A stretch of DNA of 41,134 nucleotides from Bradyrhizobium sp. RD5-C2. GTDB taxonomy: Bacteria; Pseudomonadota; Alphaproteobacteria; Rhizobiales; Xanthobacteraceae. Where the stretch lies: assembly GCF_019972155.1 (NCBI RefSeq), contig NZ_BOVL01000003.1, positions 1-41,134 of the forward strand. The letters are read 5' to 3'. The notes under the pieces were generated by a model that saw only the letters and a list, made by a program, of their open reading frames with translations, did not search any database and was not told the DNA's origin. Made by a program: the position numbers and the translations under genes. This document shows, piece by piece, positions 33,663-41,088 of the stretch (position 1 is its first letter; each line of letters opens with the position of its first letter).

Positions 33663-34373
33663 ATGGATGCCACCACCAAGCCGGGTTTCGCCGCCGAAGA
33701 CCGCATCGGTGCGCTCGAGGAGTTGCTCAACGAGCGCTACTCGGTGCGCGCGTTCCAACCGCGCGAGGTGCCGCGCGAGATCATCGAGCACATCCTGACG
33801 ACCGCGCAGCGCACCGCGTCGTGGTGCAACAGCCAGCCCTGGGAAGTCCTGATCGTGTCCGGCGAGGCCAAGGAGCGGTTCCGCAAGGCGATCTATGCCG
33901 AGGCTTCGCGCGGCCTCGGCGAGGATTACGATTTCACCCCGCCGCGCGAATATGTCGGGGTCTATCTGGAGCGCCGCCGCGAAAGCGGCTTCCAGCTCTA
34001 CAACACGCTCGGCATCGCGCGCGGCGACAGAGCGGCGTATGCCAAGCAGGCGCTGGAGAACTACAATTTCTTCGGCGCGCCGCACATTGCCGTGATCCAC
34101 ACCAACGAACCGCTCGGCGTCTATGGCGCGATCGATTGTGGCGGCTATGTCTCGAACTTCATGCTGGCCGCGCAGGCGCTCGGGCTCGGTACCATCCCGC
34201 AGGCGGCGATCGCGCGGCATTCCGGCCTGATCCGCCGCCATTTCAACCTGGCCGACGATCGCCGGGTTGTCTGCGGTATCTCGTTCGGCTATGCGGATCA
34301 TGCGCACAAGGTGAACAGCTACCGCACGTCGCGCGCAACTGTGGCGGATACTGTCACATTTGTGGATGTATAG
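33663..34373 (+). CDS. Nitroreductase-family flavoprotein
   Basis: A 236-residue FMN-dependent nitroreductase-fold protein. RYSVRAFQPREVPREIIEHILTTAQRTASWCNSQPWEVLIVSG (about 26-68) holds the FMN-phosphate-binding RSxRxF-type arginines and the SxxNxQPW loop. The ALGLGTIPQ stretch near 180 and VCGISFGYAD near 205 are further family landmarks. It probably reduces an unsaturated or nitro compound with NAD(P)H. It is cotranscribed with the acyl-CoA dehydrogenase genes (two-base gap after the previous stop). Its role in a CoA-thioester cluster is unusual. No signal peptide; cytoplasmic. Confidence 0.88.
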   Translation: MDATTKPGFAAEDRIGALEELLNERYSVRAFQPREVPREIIEHILTTAQRTASWCNSQPWEVLIVSGEAKERFRKAIYAEASRGLGEDYDFTPPREYVGVYLERRRESGFQLYNTLGIARGDRAAYAKQALENYNFFGAPHIAVIHTNEPLGVYGAIDCGGYVSNFMLAAQALGLGTIPQAAIARHSGLIRRHFNLADDRRVVCGISFGYADHAHKVNSYRTSRATVADTVTFVDV

Positions 34374-34451
34374 TTTCCTCAAGGCGGGGAGGCCGGTTCA
34401 CCCTCCCGCCGAGGACAAGAAGAAACGACAAGAAGAACGACTAGAACAACA

Positions 34452-34862
34452 ATGGCGAATAACGCCTCCCTGACGCCGGCGGAGATCAGCTGGCAACTGC
34501 ACCGTCTGCCTGCGCTTGAGCGCGACGCGTTCATCGCCGCGCATTATCTGGGACAGCCTGTTGCCTGGAAGACCCGCTTCTTCGACGCGATCGACTGGGG
34601 CGCGGGCTCCGTGCTGCAATTCAGCTTTCTGCAGCGCGGCTGGCACCGCCATTCGCGGCTCGACAACCCGATCTATGCCTATATCGATATCGAGCAACAT
34701 CCGGAAACACGCGGCCTGCGCCGCGGCTGGCGGATCGATCTCGAGGGCACGATCAAGGGCGTCGACTTCGTGACCGGGATTACGCTCACGCTCGACCGGT
34801 TCGAGATACTGCCGGTCAATTTGCTCGACCGCTTCGTCATCAGCTCCGACAGCCGTTACTAA
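34452..34862 (+). CDS. Conserved hypothetical protein
   Basis: A 136-residue protein I do not recognise. It contains LHRLPALERDAFIAAHYLGQPVAWKTRFFDAIDWGAG, SFLQRGWHRHSRL and YIDIEQHPETRGLRRGWRIDLEGT. It has no signal peptide or clear membrane segment and a mixed helix/strand pattern. It is 79 bases after the nitroreductase, on the same strand, and could be the last gene of that operon. Its stop overlaps the stop of the convergent WYL regulator by four bases (34859-34862). The upstream leader is purine-rich with only a poor ribosome site. Function unknown. Confidence 0.7.
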   Translation: MANNASLTPAEISWQLHRLPALERDAFIAAHYLGQPVAWKTRFFDAIDWGAGSVLQFSFLQRGWHRHSRLDNPIYAYIDIEQHPETRGLRRGWRIDLEGTIKGVDFVTGITLTLDRFEILPVNLLDRFVISSDSRY

Positions 34863-35854
34863 CGGCGGGCAGCGCGGCGCGGCGGCGCGTCCGCATAGCG
34901 CGCGGCCATCGCGCCCGCTAGCTCGGCCATCTTGTCGCGCAGCTCCTGTGGTTCGATCACTTCGGCCTCGGCGCCGAGCCGCAGCAGCTCGCTCGCCGCA
35001 TGCCACACTGTCTTGCCGACCGGCATGGTCGCGGTCCGCCAGCCGTCGGGCTCAGTGCCATCGGCAAGCCGCATCCGTGCCTTCACGTAAGGATGGGCCA
35101 GCGCGTCGAACAGTTTCAGCCCGAGCGGCGACAGCCGCACCGTGGCCTCGTTCGGATGCAGCTCGGCCTCGAGCCGCGCGATCGAGGCGCGCCAATAGGT
35201 GGCGAGATCAAACTCCGTCGGCCGCGCGAACGGCGTCTCCAGCGCGGTGCAATCCAGCACCCGGGCGACGCGGTAGGTGCGGACATTGCCGTCAACCAGG
35301 CCGGCGAGATACCAGCTACCGCCCTTCAGCACGAGGCCGAGCGGCGCCACGCGCCGCCGCTTCTCGGCCTTCCAGCTCTGGTAGCGGATCTCGATCAGGG
35401 TCTCGCGCAGCACCGAGGCTGCAATGGCGCGCAGATGCTTCGGCTCCTCGGTCTCGCCGAACCAGCCCGGTGCGTCGAGATGGAAGCGCTGCTGCATGCC
35501 CCGCGCGTTAGGGCGCAGCTTCTCCGGCAGCGCAGCCATCAGCTTGGTCTGCGCCGCCGCCATCGCGGCATCGAGGCCGAGCGCTGCGGCGGGGCCGGGC
35601 AGCCCGGCCATGAACAGCGCCTCGGCCTCGCCCTGCGACAGCCCGTTCAGCCGCACCCGATAGCCGTCGAGCAGGCGATAGCCGCCCTCGGCGCCCCGGT
35701 CGGCATAGACGGGGACGCCGGCAGCCGAGAGCGCATCGATGTCGCGATAGATCGTGCGCACTGAGACCTCGCAGGCCTCGGCCAGCTCGGGCGCGGTGAC
35801 CTGTCCCCGCGCCTGCAGGGTGGTGAGGATGGAAAACAGCCGGCTCGCGCGCAT
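34859..35854 (-). CDS. WYL-domain transcriptional regulator (HTH-WYL)
   Basis: A 331-residue regulator with a DeoR-type winged helix-turn-helix at the N-terminus (ELAEACEVSVRTIYRDIDALSAAGVPVYADRGAEGGYRLL, about 23-62) and a WYL domain (IEIRYQSWKAEKRRRVAPLGLVLKGGSWYLAGLVDG, about 161-196). WYL proteins sense ligands such as nucleotides or nucleic acids, or small aromatic molecules. It is divergent from the GST gene, and a perfect palindrome lies in the 84-base gap. The frame is open to 36571, but the ATG at 35854 begins the HTH. Its end overlaps the convergent 136-residue gene by four bases. Confidence 0.9.
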   Translation of the reverse strand: MRASRLFSILTTLQARGQVTAPELAEACEVSVRTIYRDIDALSAAGVPVYADRGAEGGYRLLDGYRVRLNGLSQGEAEALFMAGLPGPAAALGLDAAMAAAQTKLMAALPEKLRPNARGMQQRFHLDAPGWFGETEEPKHLRAIAASVLRETLIEIRYQSWKAEKRRRVAPLGLVLKGGSWYLAGLVDGNVRTYRVARVLDCTALETPFARPTEFDLATYWRASIARLEAELHPNEATVRLSPLGLKLFDALAHPYVKARMRLADGTEPDGWRTATMPVGKTVWHAASELLRLGAEAEVIEPQELRDKMAELAGAMAARYADAPPRRAARR

Positions 35855-35863
35855 GGCTAGATC

Positions 35864-35888
35864 ATACCTGACACAAGATGTCAGGTAT
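35864..35888. promoter_or_regulatory. Perfect operator palindrome between WYL regulator and GST
   Basis: ATACCTGACA (35864-35873) and TGTCAGGTAT (35879-35888) are exact ten-base inverted arms with a five-base spacer. The centre is 22 bases from the WYL start and about 63 from the GST start, so one bound protein could control both. The exact symmetry makes it the best operator candidate in the window. Confidence 0.75.
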
Positions 35889-35938
35889 AGGCGGACATAA
35901 GGAGGCCATGCGCCCTGATGGCGCAAGGAGATCCGCTG

Positions 35939-36592
35939 ATGACCACCGCTGCCACCACCGACCGCATCACGCTGTATTACTCGCCGCAGAGCCGCGCCAC
36001 CGGCACCCGCGTGCTGCTGGAAGAGCTCGGCGCGCCCTATGATCTGCACGTCCTCAACATGAAAGCGGCCGAGCAGCGCAAGGACGCCTATCTCGCGATC
36101 AATCCGCTCGGCAAGGTGCCGGCGATCAGCCATCGCGGCGGGCTGGTGACCGAGCAGGTCGCAATCTTCATCTATCTCGCCGATCTGTTTCCGCAGGCGG
36201 GTCTCACGCCCACGCTGGACGACCCGCGCCGCGGCCCGTATCTGCGCTGGATCGCCTATTACGGATCCTCGTTCGAGCCGGCCGTGATCGACCATTTCAT
36301 GAAGCGCGAGCCGGCGCCGATCACGCAATCGCCCTATGCCGATTACGACACCATGCTGGGCGCGCTCGAGGCGCAGCTCGCAAAGGGCCCCTATCTGCTC
36401 GGCGAAGAGATCACGGCGGCTGACATCCTCTGGGGCATCGCGCTCTCCTGGACCATGATGTTCGGCATCGTCCCGAAGCGAGACGTGTTCGTCCGCTATA
36501 CTGAGCGTATCGCCGGGCGCCCGGCGTTCGTCCGGATATCGAAGGCCGACGACGAGATGGCGGCGCAGCATGCGGCGGCCGCCGGAGTGTGA
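35939..36592 (+). CDS. Glutathione S-transferase-family protein
   Basis: A 217-residue GST. The N-terminal thioredoxin-like half is YYSPQSRATGTRVLLEELGAPYDL (about 12-35) and INPLGKVPAISHRGGLVTEQVAIFIYL (about 53-79), and the all-helical C-terminal half follows. The serine in SPQSR may be the thiol-activating residue, as in zeta- or beta-like classes. It conjugates or reduces electrophiles with glutathione. The frame is open from 35918, but AAGGAG lies eight bases before the ATG at 35939. It is divergent from the WYL regulator with the operator between them and probably under it. Confidence 0.9.
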   Translation: MTTAATTDRITLYYSPQSRATGTRVLLEELGAPYDLHVLNMKAAEQRKDAYLAINPLGKVPAISHRGGLVTEQVAIFIYLADLFPQAGLTPTLDDPRRGPYLRWIAYYGSSFEPAVIDHFMKREPAPITQSPYADYDTMLGALEAQLAKGPYLLGEEITAADILWGIALSWTMMFGIVPKRDVFVRYTERIAGRPAFVRISKADDEMAAQHAAAAGV

Positions 36593-36606
36593 TACGGATC
36601 GTGCCG

Positions 36607-37041
36607 ATGGCGAAACCGTTGTACAGCACCAACTGCTTCAACACCCTGATCCGTGTCGCCGAGGATTGCCCGACGCAGCGCGGCGAGGAGCCGCAGCTGC
36701 GTGGCGGCCAGCCGACGGTTGCCGTGCTGCAATTCCGGATGATCGCGGGCGCGCCCTACAAATACACCTCCGACGACGTCGTGTTCGCGACGTCGTCGGC
36801 CGGCCGCGCGCTCGATACCAAGACAGGGAAGAAGGAACGCAGCCTCGCCCGCGAGACGTTCTTCTCGCGCGGCCAGGCCTGCATGCGCGCCTCGCCGCTC
36901 GGCAAACGTTTCGGCTGGGGCGTCCACGCCGATGCCGACGGCCGGATCGCGCTCTTCGCCGTCGACAGCAAGCGCTACCAGGCGCTGGCCGGGGACCCTG
37001 AGGTCGCGCAGACGCGCGCGATGCGGAGCAAGCGGGCGTAG
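36607..37041 (+). CDS. DUF6157 family protein
   Basis: A 144-residue protein that I recognise as DUF6157. Landmarks are YSTNCFNTLIRVAEDCP (about 5-21), YKYTSDDVVF (about 51-60), FFSRGQACMRASPLGKRFGWGVH (about 86-108), and the terminal MRSKRA. Family function is unknown. The ATG at 36607 fits family proteins that begin within a few residues of STN(C/Y)F; a GTG at 36589 would overlap the previous stop but adds six residues with no counterpart. It is 14 bases after the GST stop and likely co-transcribed. Confidence 0.87.
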   Translation: MAKPLYSTNCFNTLIRVAEDCPTQRGEEPQLRGGQPTVAVLQFRMIAGAPYKYTSDDVVFATSSAGRALDTKTGKKERSLARETFFSRGQACMRASPLGKRFGWGVHADADGRIALFAVDSKRYQALAGDPEVAQTRAMRSKRA

Positions 37042-37050
37042 CGCTCTTTA

Positions 37051-37179
37051 TCCTCCCCTGGAGGGGGAGGATCGGTTCGCATGCAATGCGAACCGAGGTG
37101 GGGTGATCTCTCCACTCGGGCCAGCCGGGCCGTCGACCCTTCGAGACGGCCGCTTCGCGGCATCCTCAGGGTGACGGTC
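37051..37179. repeat. Composite repeat between convergent genes
   Basis: Its first half (37051-37105) matches the start of 21996-22185, with a TTCGCATGCAATGCGAA palindrome; the second half (37128-37179) is the CCCTTCGAGACGGCC-type found at 15098-15233 and 40992-41088. The junction between two repeat families appears fused in one element. It is between the convergent DUF6157 and enoyl-CoA hydratase genes. Confidence 0.7.
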
Positions 37180-37199
37180 TTGAGAGTGGGCGCGACGAA

Positions 37200-38000
37200 C
37201 TAAAACCTCGGCGCCCGCTTCTCGGCGAAGGCCTTGATGCCTTCCTTGATCTCGTCGCCGCGCATGCTGTCGCGGTGGCGCTGGTCGGCGGCGGCTGCAT
37301 CCAGCTCGCCGCGGGCGAATTCGTTGATTGCGCGCTTCATGCCGGCCATCGCCTTGGGTGCATTGCCGGCCAGGATCGTGGCGAGCTTGTCGACCTCCTC
37401 GTCGAGCAGGTCGAGCGACACCATCGCGGTGAGGTAGCCGATCCGCAGCATCTCCGGCGCCGTGATCTTCTGCGCAGTCAGGAACAGCATCTTGGCGTTG
37501 TCGACCCCGAGCCGTGTGACGTAGCGCTGGATGCCGCTCTTGTAGTAGTGCAGCCCGAGTCGCGCCGCGGGCATGAACATCTCGGCGGTATCGACGCCGA
37601 TGCGGAAATCGCAGGCCAGCGCCAGGTCGGTCGAGCCGCCATAGACGCCGCCATTGAGCCGGCAGATCGTCGGCACGCAGAGATCCTCGAGACGATTGAC
37701 CACGACCTCGAATGCCGAGCCCGCGCTCTGTTGCTCATTGGCGCTCACCGCGCGCTCGGCCACCGAGTTGAGGTCGTAGCCGGCGGAGAACGCGCGGCCG
37801 GTTCCGGTCAGCACCAGCACGCGGATCGCGGGATCGGCCTCGATCCGGTCGAACAGCCTGACGAGCTCGCCGAGGTCCTCGGCCTGCAGGCGGTTGAGAT
37901 GCTTCGCCCGGTTGAGGCGGATCGTGGCGCGTGCGCCGGCGATTTCGAGCACGGGTCCGCTGGCGGTGTCGGCCAACTCGGCCATATCGGTCTCCATCAT
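37200..38000 (-). CDS. Enoyl-CoA hydratase/isomerase family protein, coupled to the channel gene
   Basis: A 266-residue crotonase-fold protein. Landmarks are GRAFSAGYDLNSVAE (about 68-82) and LNGGVYGGSTDLALACDFRIG (about 114-134). The canonical first catalytic glutamate is replaced by threonine and aspartate in GGSTDLA. An isomerase or other crotonase reaction is possible. Its start overlaps the stop of the upstream channel gene (ATGA at 37997-38000), so it is translationally coupled to it, an odd pairing. The ribosome site is inside the channel's last codons. Confidence 0.88.
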   Translation of the reverse strand: MMETDMAELADTASGPVLEIAGARATIRLNRAKHLNRLQAEDLGELVRLFDRIEADPAIRVLVLTGTGRAFSAGYDLNSVAERAVSANEQQSAGSAFEVVVNRLEDLCVPTICRLNGGVYGGSTDLALACDFRIGVDTAEMFMPAARLGLHYYKSGIQRYVTRLGVDNAKMLFLTAQKITAPEMLRIGYLTAMVSLDLLDEEVDKLATILAGNAPKAMAGMKRAINEFARGELDAAAADQRHRDSMRGDEIKEGIKAFAEKRAPRF

Positions 38001-39109
38001 TGATTCTCGAGTTCGCGGCGCTTCGCCTCGGCGTCGATGGTCTCGGCGAGATCGGGATGCCTTGCCATCAACAGGCGGAAATCGACGAGGTCAAGCACCA
38101 ACAGCCGGGTCACCTTGCTGGTCGAGACGCTGGCGCCCCGCTTGGCGTTGCCGAGCAGCGCCATCTCGCCGAAGAACGCGCCTTCGCCGAGCTTCACCTT
38201 GCGTCCCGGCAGGTCGACCTCCACCTCGCCGGCGGCGACGAAGTACATGCAGTCGCCATTGGTGTCCTTGCGGATGATCATGGTGCGCGGCGGTAGATCC
38301 ATGGTCCGCAGCACCTGGGTGACGTCGGCGATCGCGGCCGGCCCGAGATGCGCGAAGAACGGTACCTTGCTGACGGTCTCCCAGGTTCTCAGAAAATTGT
38401 CACGGCGGGTTTCCGCGGCAAAGCCGGTCGCCAGAATACCGGTCCACAGCCCGAACACGCCGAGCCCCGAGATCATCACCATGGCGGCGACGACGCGGCC
38501 GAGCAGGGTGATCGGCACCACGTCGCCATAGCCCGTCGTGGTCAGCGTCACCACCGCCCACCAAAGTGCCGCCGGCACGCTGCCGAAGGTCTGCGGCTGG
38601 ACGTCCCGCTCCAGGAAGTATTCGGCGACCGAGGCCAGGAACACCACCATCAGGAAGATCACCAGCACGCTGAGCAGCGGGCCGGATTCCACCACCAGCA
38701 CCCGCCGCAGCTGGCGCAGGCCCGGAATGCCCGGCACCACCTTGAGCACCCAGAGCACGCCGAGCAGCCATGCGGTTTTCGGCTCGATGCCGGCAAGCAG
38801 CGCCAGCGGCACCGCCAGCGCGCCGACCGCATCGACGACACCTGCGCTGGACAGCGCATAGAACCAGAATTTGTCCTGCCGCCGCATGTGCCGCAGCCGC
38901 ACCAGCCATTCGAACACGAAATAGGCAAGGCAGGCCCACAGCAGCGCATCGACCCAGTGCGGGACCGCGTCATAGGCCGGCGCGACCGTCAGCAGCGTCA
39001 TCATGGCGACACCGACCGTGACCGCGACATAGGCTGCCGTGGTCATGTTGCGGCCGGCGGTGGCGGAAACGAAGCGCGTCAAGGCCGGAAGGACGAGCGG
39101 CTTGGACAT
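37997..39109 (-). CDS. Cyclic nucleotide-gated K+ channel (MlotiK1-like)
   Basis: A 370-residue channel subunit. The membrane part (about 28-235) has S1-S6, with a pore helix and selectivity filter TTTGYGD (190-196; one threonine differs from the common TVGYGD). The S4-like segment VLKVVPGIPGLRQLRRVL (121-138) has few charges, as in non-voltage-gated relatives. The C-terminal cyclic nucleotide-binding domain (about 250-355) has FGEMALLG (313-320) and R324, the phosphate-binding cassette that favours cAMP. MlotiK1 of Mesorhizobium is the closest studied relative. The downstream enoyl-CoA hydratase is coupled. It is divergent from the membrane CNBD protein at 39425. Confidence 0.93.
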   Translation of the reverse strand: MSKPLVLPALTRFVSATAGRNMTTAAYVAVTVGVAMMTLLTVAPAYDAVPHWVDALLWACLAYFVFEWLVRLRHMRRQDKFWFYALSSAGVVDAVGALAVPLALLAGIEPKTAWLLGVLWVLKVVPGIPGLRQLRRVLVVESGPLLSVLVIFLMVVFLASVAEYFLERDVQPQTFGSVPAALWWAVVTLTTTGYGDVVPITLLGRVVAAMVMISGLGVFGLWTGILATGFAAETRRDNFLRTWETVSKVPFFAHLGPAAIADVTQVLRTMDLPPRTMIIRKDTNGDCMYFVAAGEVEVDLPGRKVKLGEGAFFGEMALLGNAKRGASVSTSKVTRLLVLDLVDFRLLMARHPDLAETIDAEAKRRELENQ

Positions 39110-39424
39110 CGGAACGGAGCTTGCCTGTCGCTGAACTGCTGGAATCGAGGCCCTGCGAATGGCCGAGCCTGTTCACAACGTGCCTCTCCCGGTTGAGGCC
39201 GTCAACGCGCAGGCGATCGCGGGACGGTCGCGGCGAGAGGCCAAACATTGGACGAATGGCCTAACCATGTTGGCCCGTTTTTGCGCGCGCGAATGTGAGA
39301 AATCAGACAAATCGTCGCTTTTTCACCGTATATCAGGGATGCTGGTCGCCTATGCGACCTCAGCCGGAATGAAGCGACTAATAAGGCGATCTTGTTCACT
39401 TCTTGAGAAATTGGTTGGTTTCCG
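39110..39424. other. Divergent intergenic region, 315 bases
   Basis: The only gap longer than 300 bases, between the channel and the membrane CNBD gene. I see no gene, terminator or family repeat in it. It has AT-rich stretches around 39290-39330 and 39370-39424 that could hold the promoter of the plus-strand gene, and an interrupted AGGCCA/TGGCCT dyad near 39240-39265. An open 119-codon frame (39159-39518) crosses the CNBD start in another phase and is not convincing. Confidence 0.5.
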
Positions 39425-40093
39425 ATGGATACCTCACATCTCGCGGAGCACGCCGGCGCCGCCGGCAGTTTCTTCGCATCGATCTTCGTGGTCGCCACGC
39501 TGTCGATGCGGACCATGATCCCGTTGCGCGTCTTCGCCATCCTGACCAACATCATCCTGATCGCGACCGCCGTCCCGACCCATAATTACGCGACGCTGAT
39601 CCTGCATGCCGTGCTGCTGCCGGTGAACACCTATCGTCTGCACCAGATGCTGCAGCTGGTCCGCAGCGTGAAGAAATCGGTCAACAGCGATCTGTCGATG
39701 GATTGGCTGAGGCCGTTCACGACGGAGCGCAAATGCACCGCGGGCGAAGTCCTGTTCTACAAGGACGAGAAGGCCGACAGCATGTTCTACATTGTCAGCG
39801 GCCGCTTTCGCCTGGTCGAATCCGGCATCGAGCTGCCGGTCGGCGCGCTGGTCGGCGAGTTCGGCATGCTGTCGCCGTCGAACACGCGCACCCAGACACT
39901 GGAGTGCGTCGAAACCGGCATGGTGCTGTCGGTGACCTATGACCAGGTCGAGCAGCTCTACGTTCAGAACCCGGCGTTTGGCTTCTACCTCCTGCGTCTG
40001 TTCAGCGCCCGCCTGTTCGAGAATATCTCGACGCTCGAGCAGCGGCTCGCGCAGCACGCCACCCCACAGGTCGCGGAGCCGAAACCTGCATGA
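39425..40093 (+). CDS. Membrane-anchored cyclic-nucleotide-binding protein with a Popeye-like layout
   Basis: A 222-residue protein: three hydrophobic segments (about 13-28, 33-50, 55-68), a linker TYRLHQMLQLVRSVKKSVNSDLS, then a cyclic nucleotide-binding domain (about 91-185). The cassette reads GEFGMLSPSNTRTQT (144-158), with the phosphate-binding arginine at 155. The order three membrane helices then CNBD, without a pore or enzyme domain, is that of animal Popeye-domain proteins. I recall reports of bacterial relatives of that family but cannot verify homology. The stop overlaps the next start (ATGA at 40090). It is divergent from the cNMP-gated channel. A cAMP-responsive membrane sensor is likely. 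Confidence 0.85.
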   Translation: MDTSHLAEHAGAAGSFFASIFVVATLSMRTMIPLRVFAILTNIILIATAVPTHNYATLILHAVLLPVNTYRLHQMLQLVRSVKKSVNSDLSMDWLRPFTTERKCTAGEVLFYKDEKADSMFYIVSGRFRLVESGIELPVGALVGEFGMLSPSNTRTQTLECVETGMVLSVTYDQVEQLYVQNPAFGFYLLRLFSARLFENISTLEQRLAQHATPQVAEPKPA

Positions 40094-41004
40094 GCCCCGC
40101 GACGAGTCCTGGAGGCGCCGCAGTGCCGGATGACGACAGTCTGCTGGCTTCGCTTCGTTACCTGTTTGCCGACATCATCGGCGATGAGGACGAGGGGCCG
40201 CCTGTGCTGCCCGACGCCTGCCCGGATCACCTCGGGCCCGCGGTCACCCAGGCCATCGATCTGTTGATCGCCTATCAGAGCACGAGCTACGCCCAGCTCT
40301 ATATCGACCGGCTCAAGCGCTTCGTCGGCCGCCGCGGCGTTGACGACGCCCTGATTGCCGAGATCGCGCGGCTGATGGCCGAGCGCATGGCCTATGAGGA
40401 CGCGATCCGCATCGCGCAGCTCAAGCTCGGCGAAGTCAACGCGGCGGGCGGCCTTGCGGCGCGCTCGGCCGACGACGTCAAGAAACTCCGCCTCGACGAG
40501 TTGATCGACGCCCTGCCGGAGATGGTCGCCGATCCGGTGCTTGCCGTGCTCGACCGGCTCGGCTGGCGCCGCCGCCGGGTCTCGATCCGTTTCAGCGCCA
40601 ACACCCGCTTTAGCGTTCGCCGGCTCAGGATCGAGGCCGGCCTGAAGCGCTGGCGGCTGTTCTCGGGGCGTTACGCCAAGGAGCGGATCTGGGTCGAGCG
40701 CTGGCTGCATATGATCGACCGCAGCCTCACCAAGCAGCCGGCCGCGGCCCAGGCGGTCGCGGAGACCGCGACCATGATCCAGGGCTACGGCGATCCCTAT
40801 CGTCAAGGTATTGCGGACTGGCACGTGATCATCGACGGGCTGGTCAAGCCGACCTTCGACGGCGTGCTCGTGCTCCCCGATCTTGCCGCCGCGATCACCG
40901 AAGCCCGCGCCGCCATCATGCCCGATCCGCGGCAGGCCGCGCTGAAGCGCAAGGTCGCCGAGATTCGCGCCCGGGTGCCGGCGAATCCATCACCGTCACC
41001 CTGA
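40090..41004 (+). CDS. DUF6537-like protein
   Basis: A 304-residue protein. VTQAIDLLIAYQSTSYAQLYIDRLKRFV...LIAEIARLMAERMAYEDAIRIAQLKL (about 52-117) resembles the DUF6537 region found in indolepyruvate-ferredoxin oxidoreductases, though there is no oxidoreductase domain. The rest, rich in arginine and helical, is unassigned. There is no signal peptide. Its start overlaps the membrane CNBD stop by four bases, so they are coupled. The last codons (PSPSP) and stop come from a palindromic repeat beginning at 40992, so the original C-terminus was probably different. Confidence in the family is moderate; the function is unknown. Confidence 0.7.
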   Translation: MSPATSPGGAAVPDDDSLLASLRYLFADIIGDEDEGPPVLPDACPDHLGPAVTQAIDLLIAYQSTSYAQLYIDRLKRFVGRRGVDDALIAEIARLMAERMAYEDAIRIAQLKLGEVNAAGGLAARSADDVKKLRLDELIDALPEMVADPVLAVLDRLGWRRRRVSIRFSANTRFSVRRLRIEAGLKRWRLFSGRYAKERIWVERWLHMIDRSLTKQPAAAQAVAETATMIQGYGDPYRQGIADWHVIIDGLVKPTFDGVLVLPDLAAAITEARAAIMPDPRQAALKRKVAEIRARVPANPSPSP

Positions 41005-41088
41005 GGAGCGCGCCCTCGCGCGCGTCTCGAAGGGTCGACGGCCCCACTGTGGCCGTGCATCCTTCGAGACGCGCTACGCGCTCCTCAG
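40992..41088. repeat. CCTTCGAGACGCG-type repeat, supplying a gene end
   Basis: ACCGTCACCCTGAGGAGCGC starts it; GTCTCGAAGGGTCGACGG and CCGTGCATCCTTCGAGACGC follow, ending GCGCTCCTCAG. It is the inverse orientation of the element at 15098-15233. The stop of the DUF6537-like gene (41002-41004) is inside it. Confidence 0.75.

Noticed and set aside
34383..34410. GGCGGGGAGG/CCCTCCCGCC hairpin after the nitroreductase gene
   Set aside because: One mismatch and one GU pair, and no T-tract follows; it may be a leader structure but is not a supported terminator.
35855..36571. Upstream extension of the WYL regulator frame to 36571
   Set aside because: It would run through the GST gene antisense and the operator; the HTH begins at 35854.
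39159..39518. 119-codon frame crossing the membrane CNBD start
   Set aside because: No recognisable domain, overlaps a well-supported gene in another phase, and no ribosome site.
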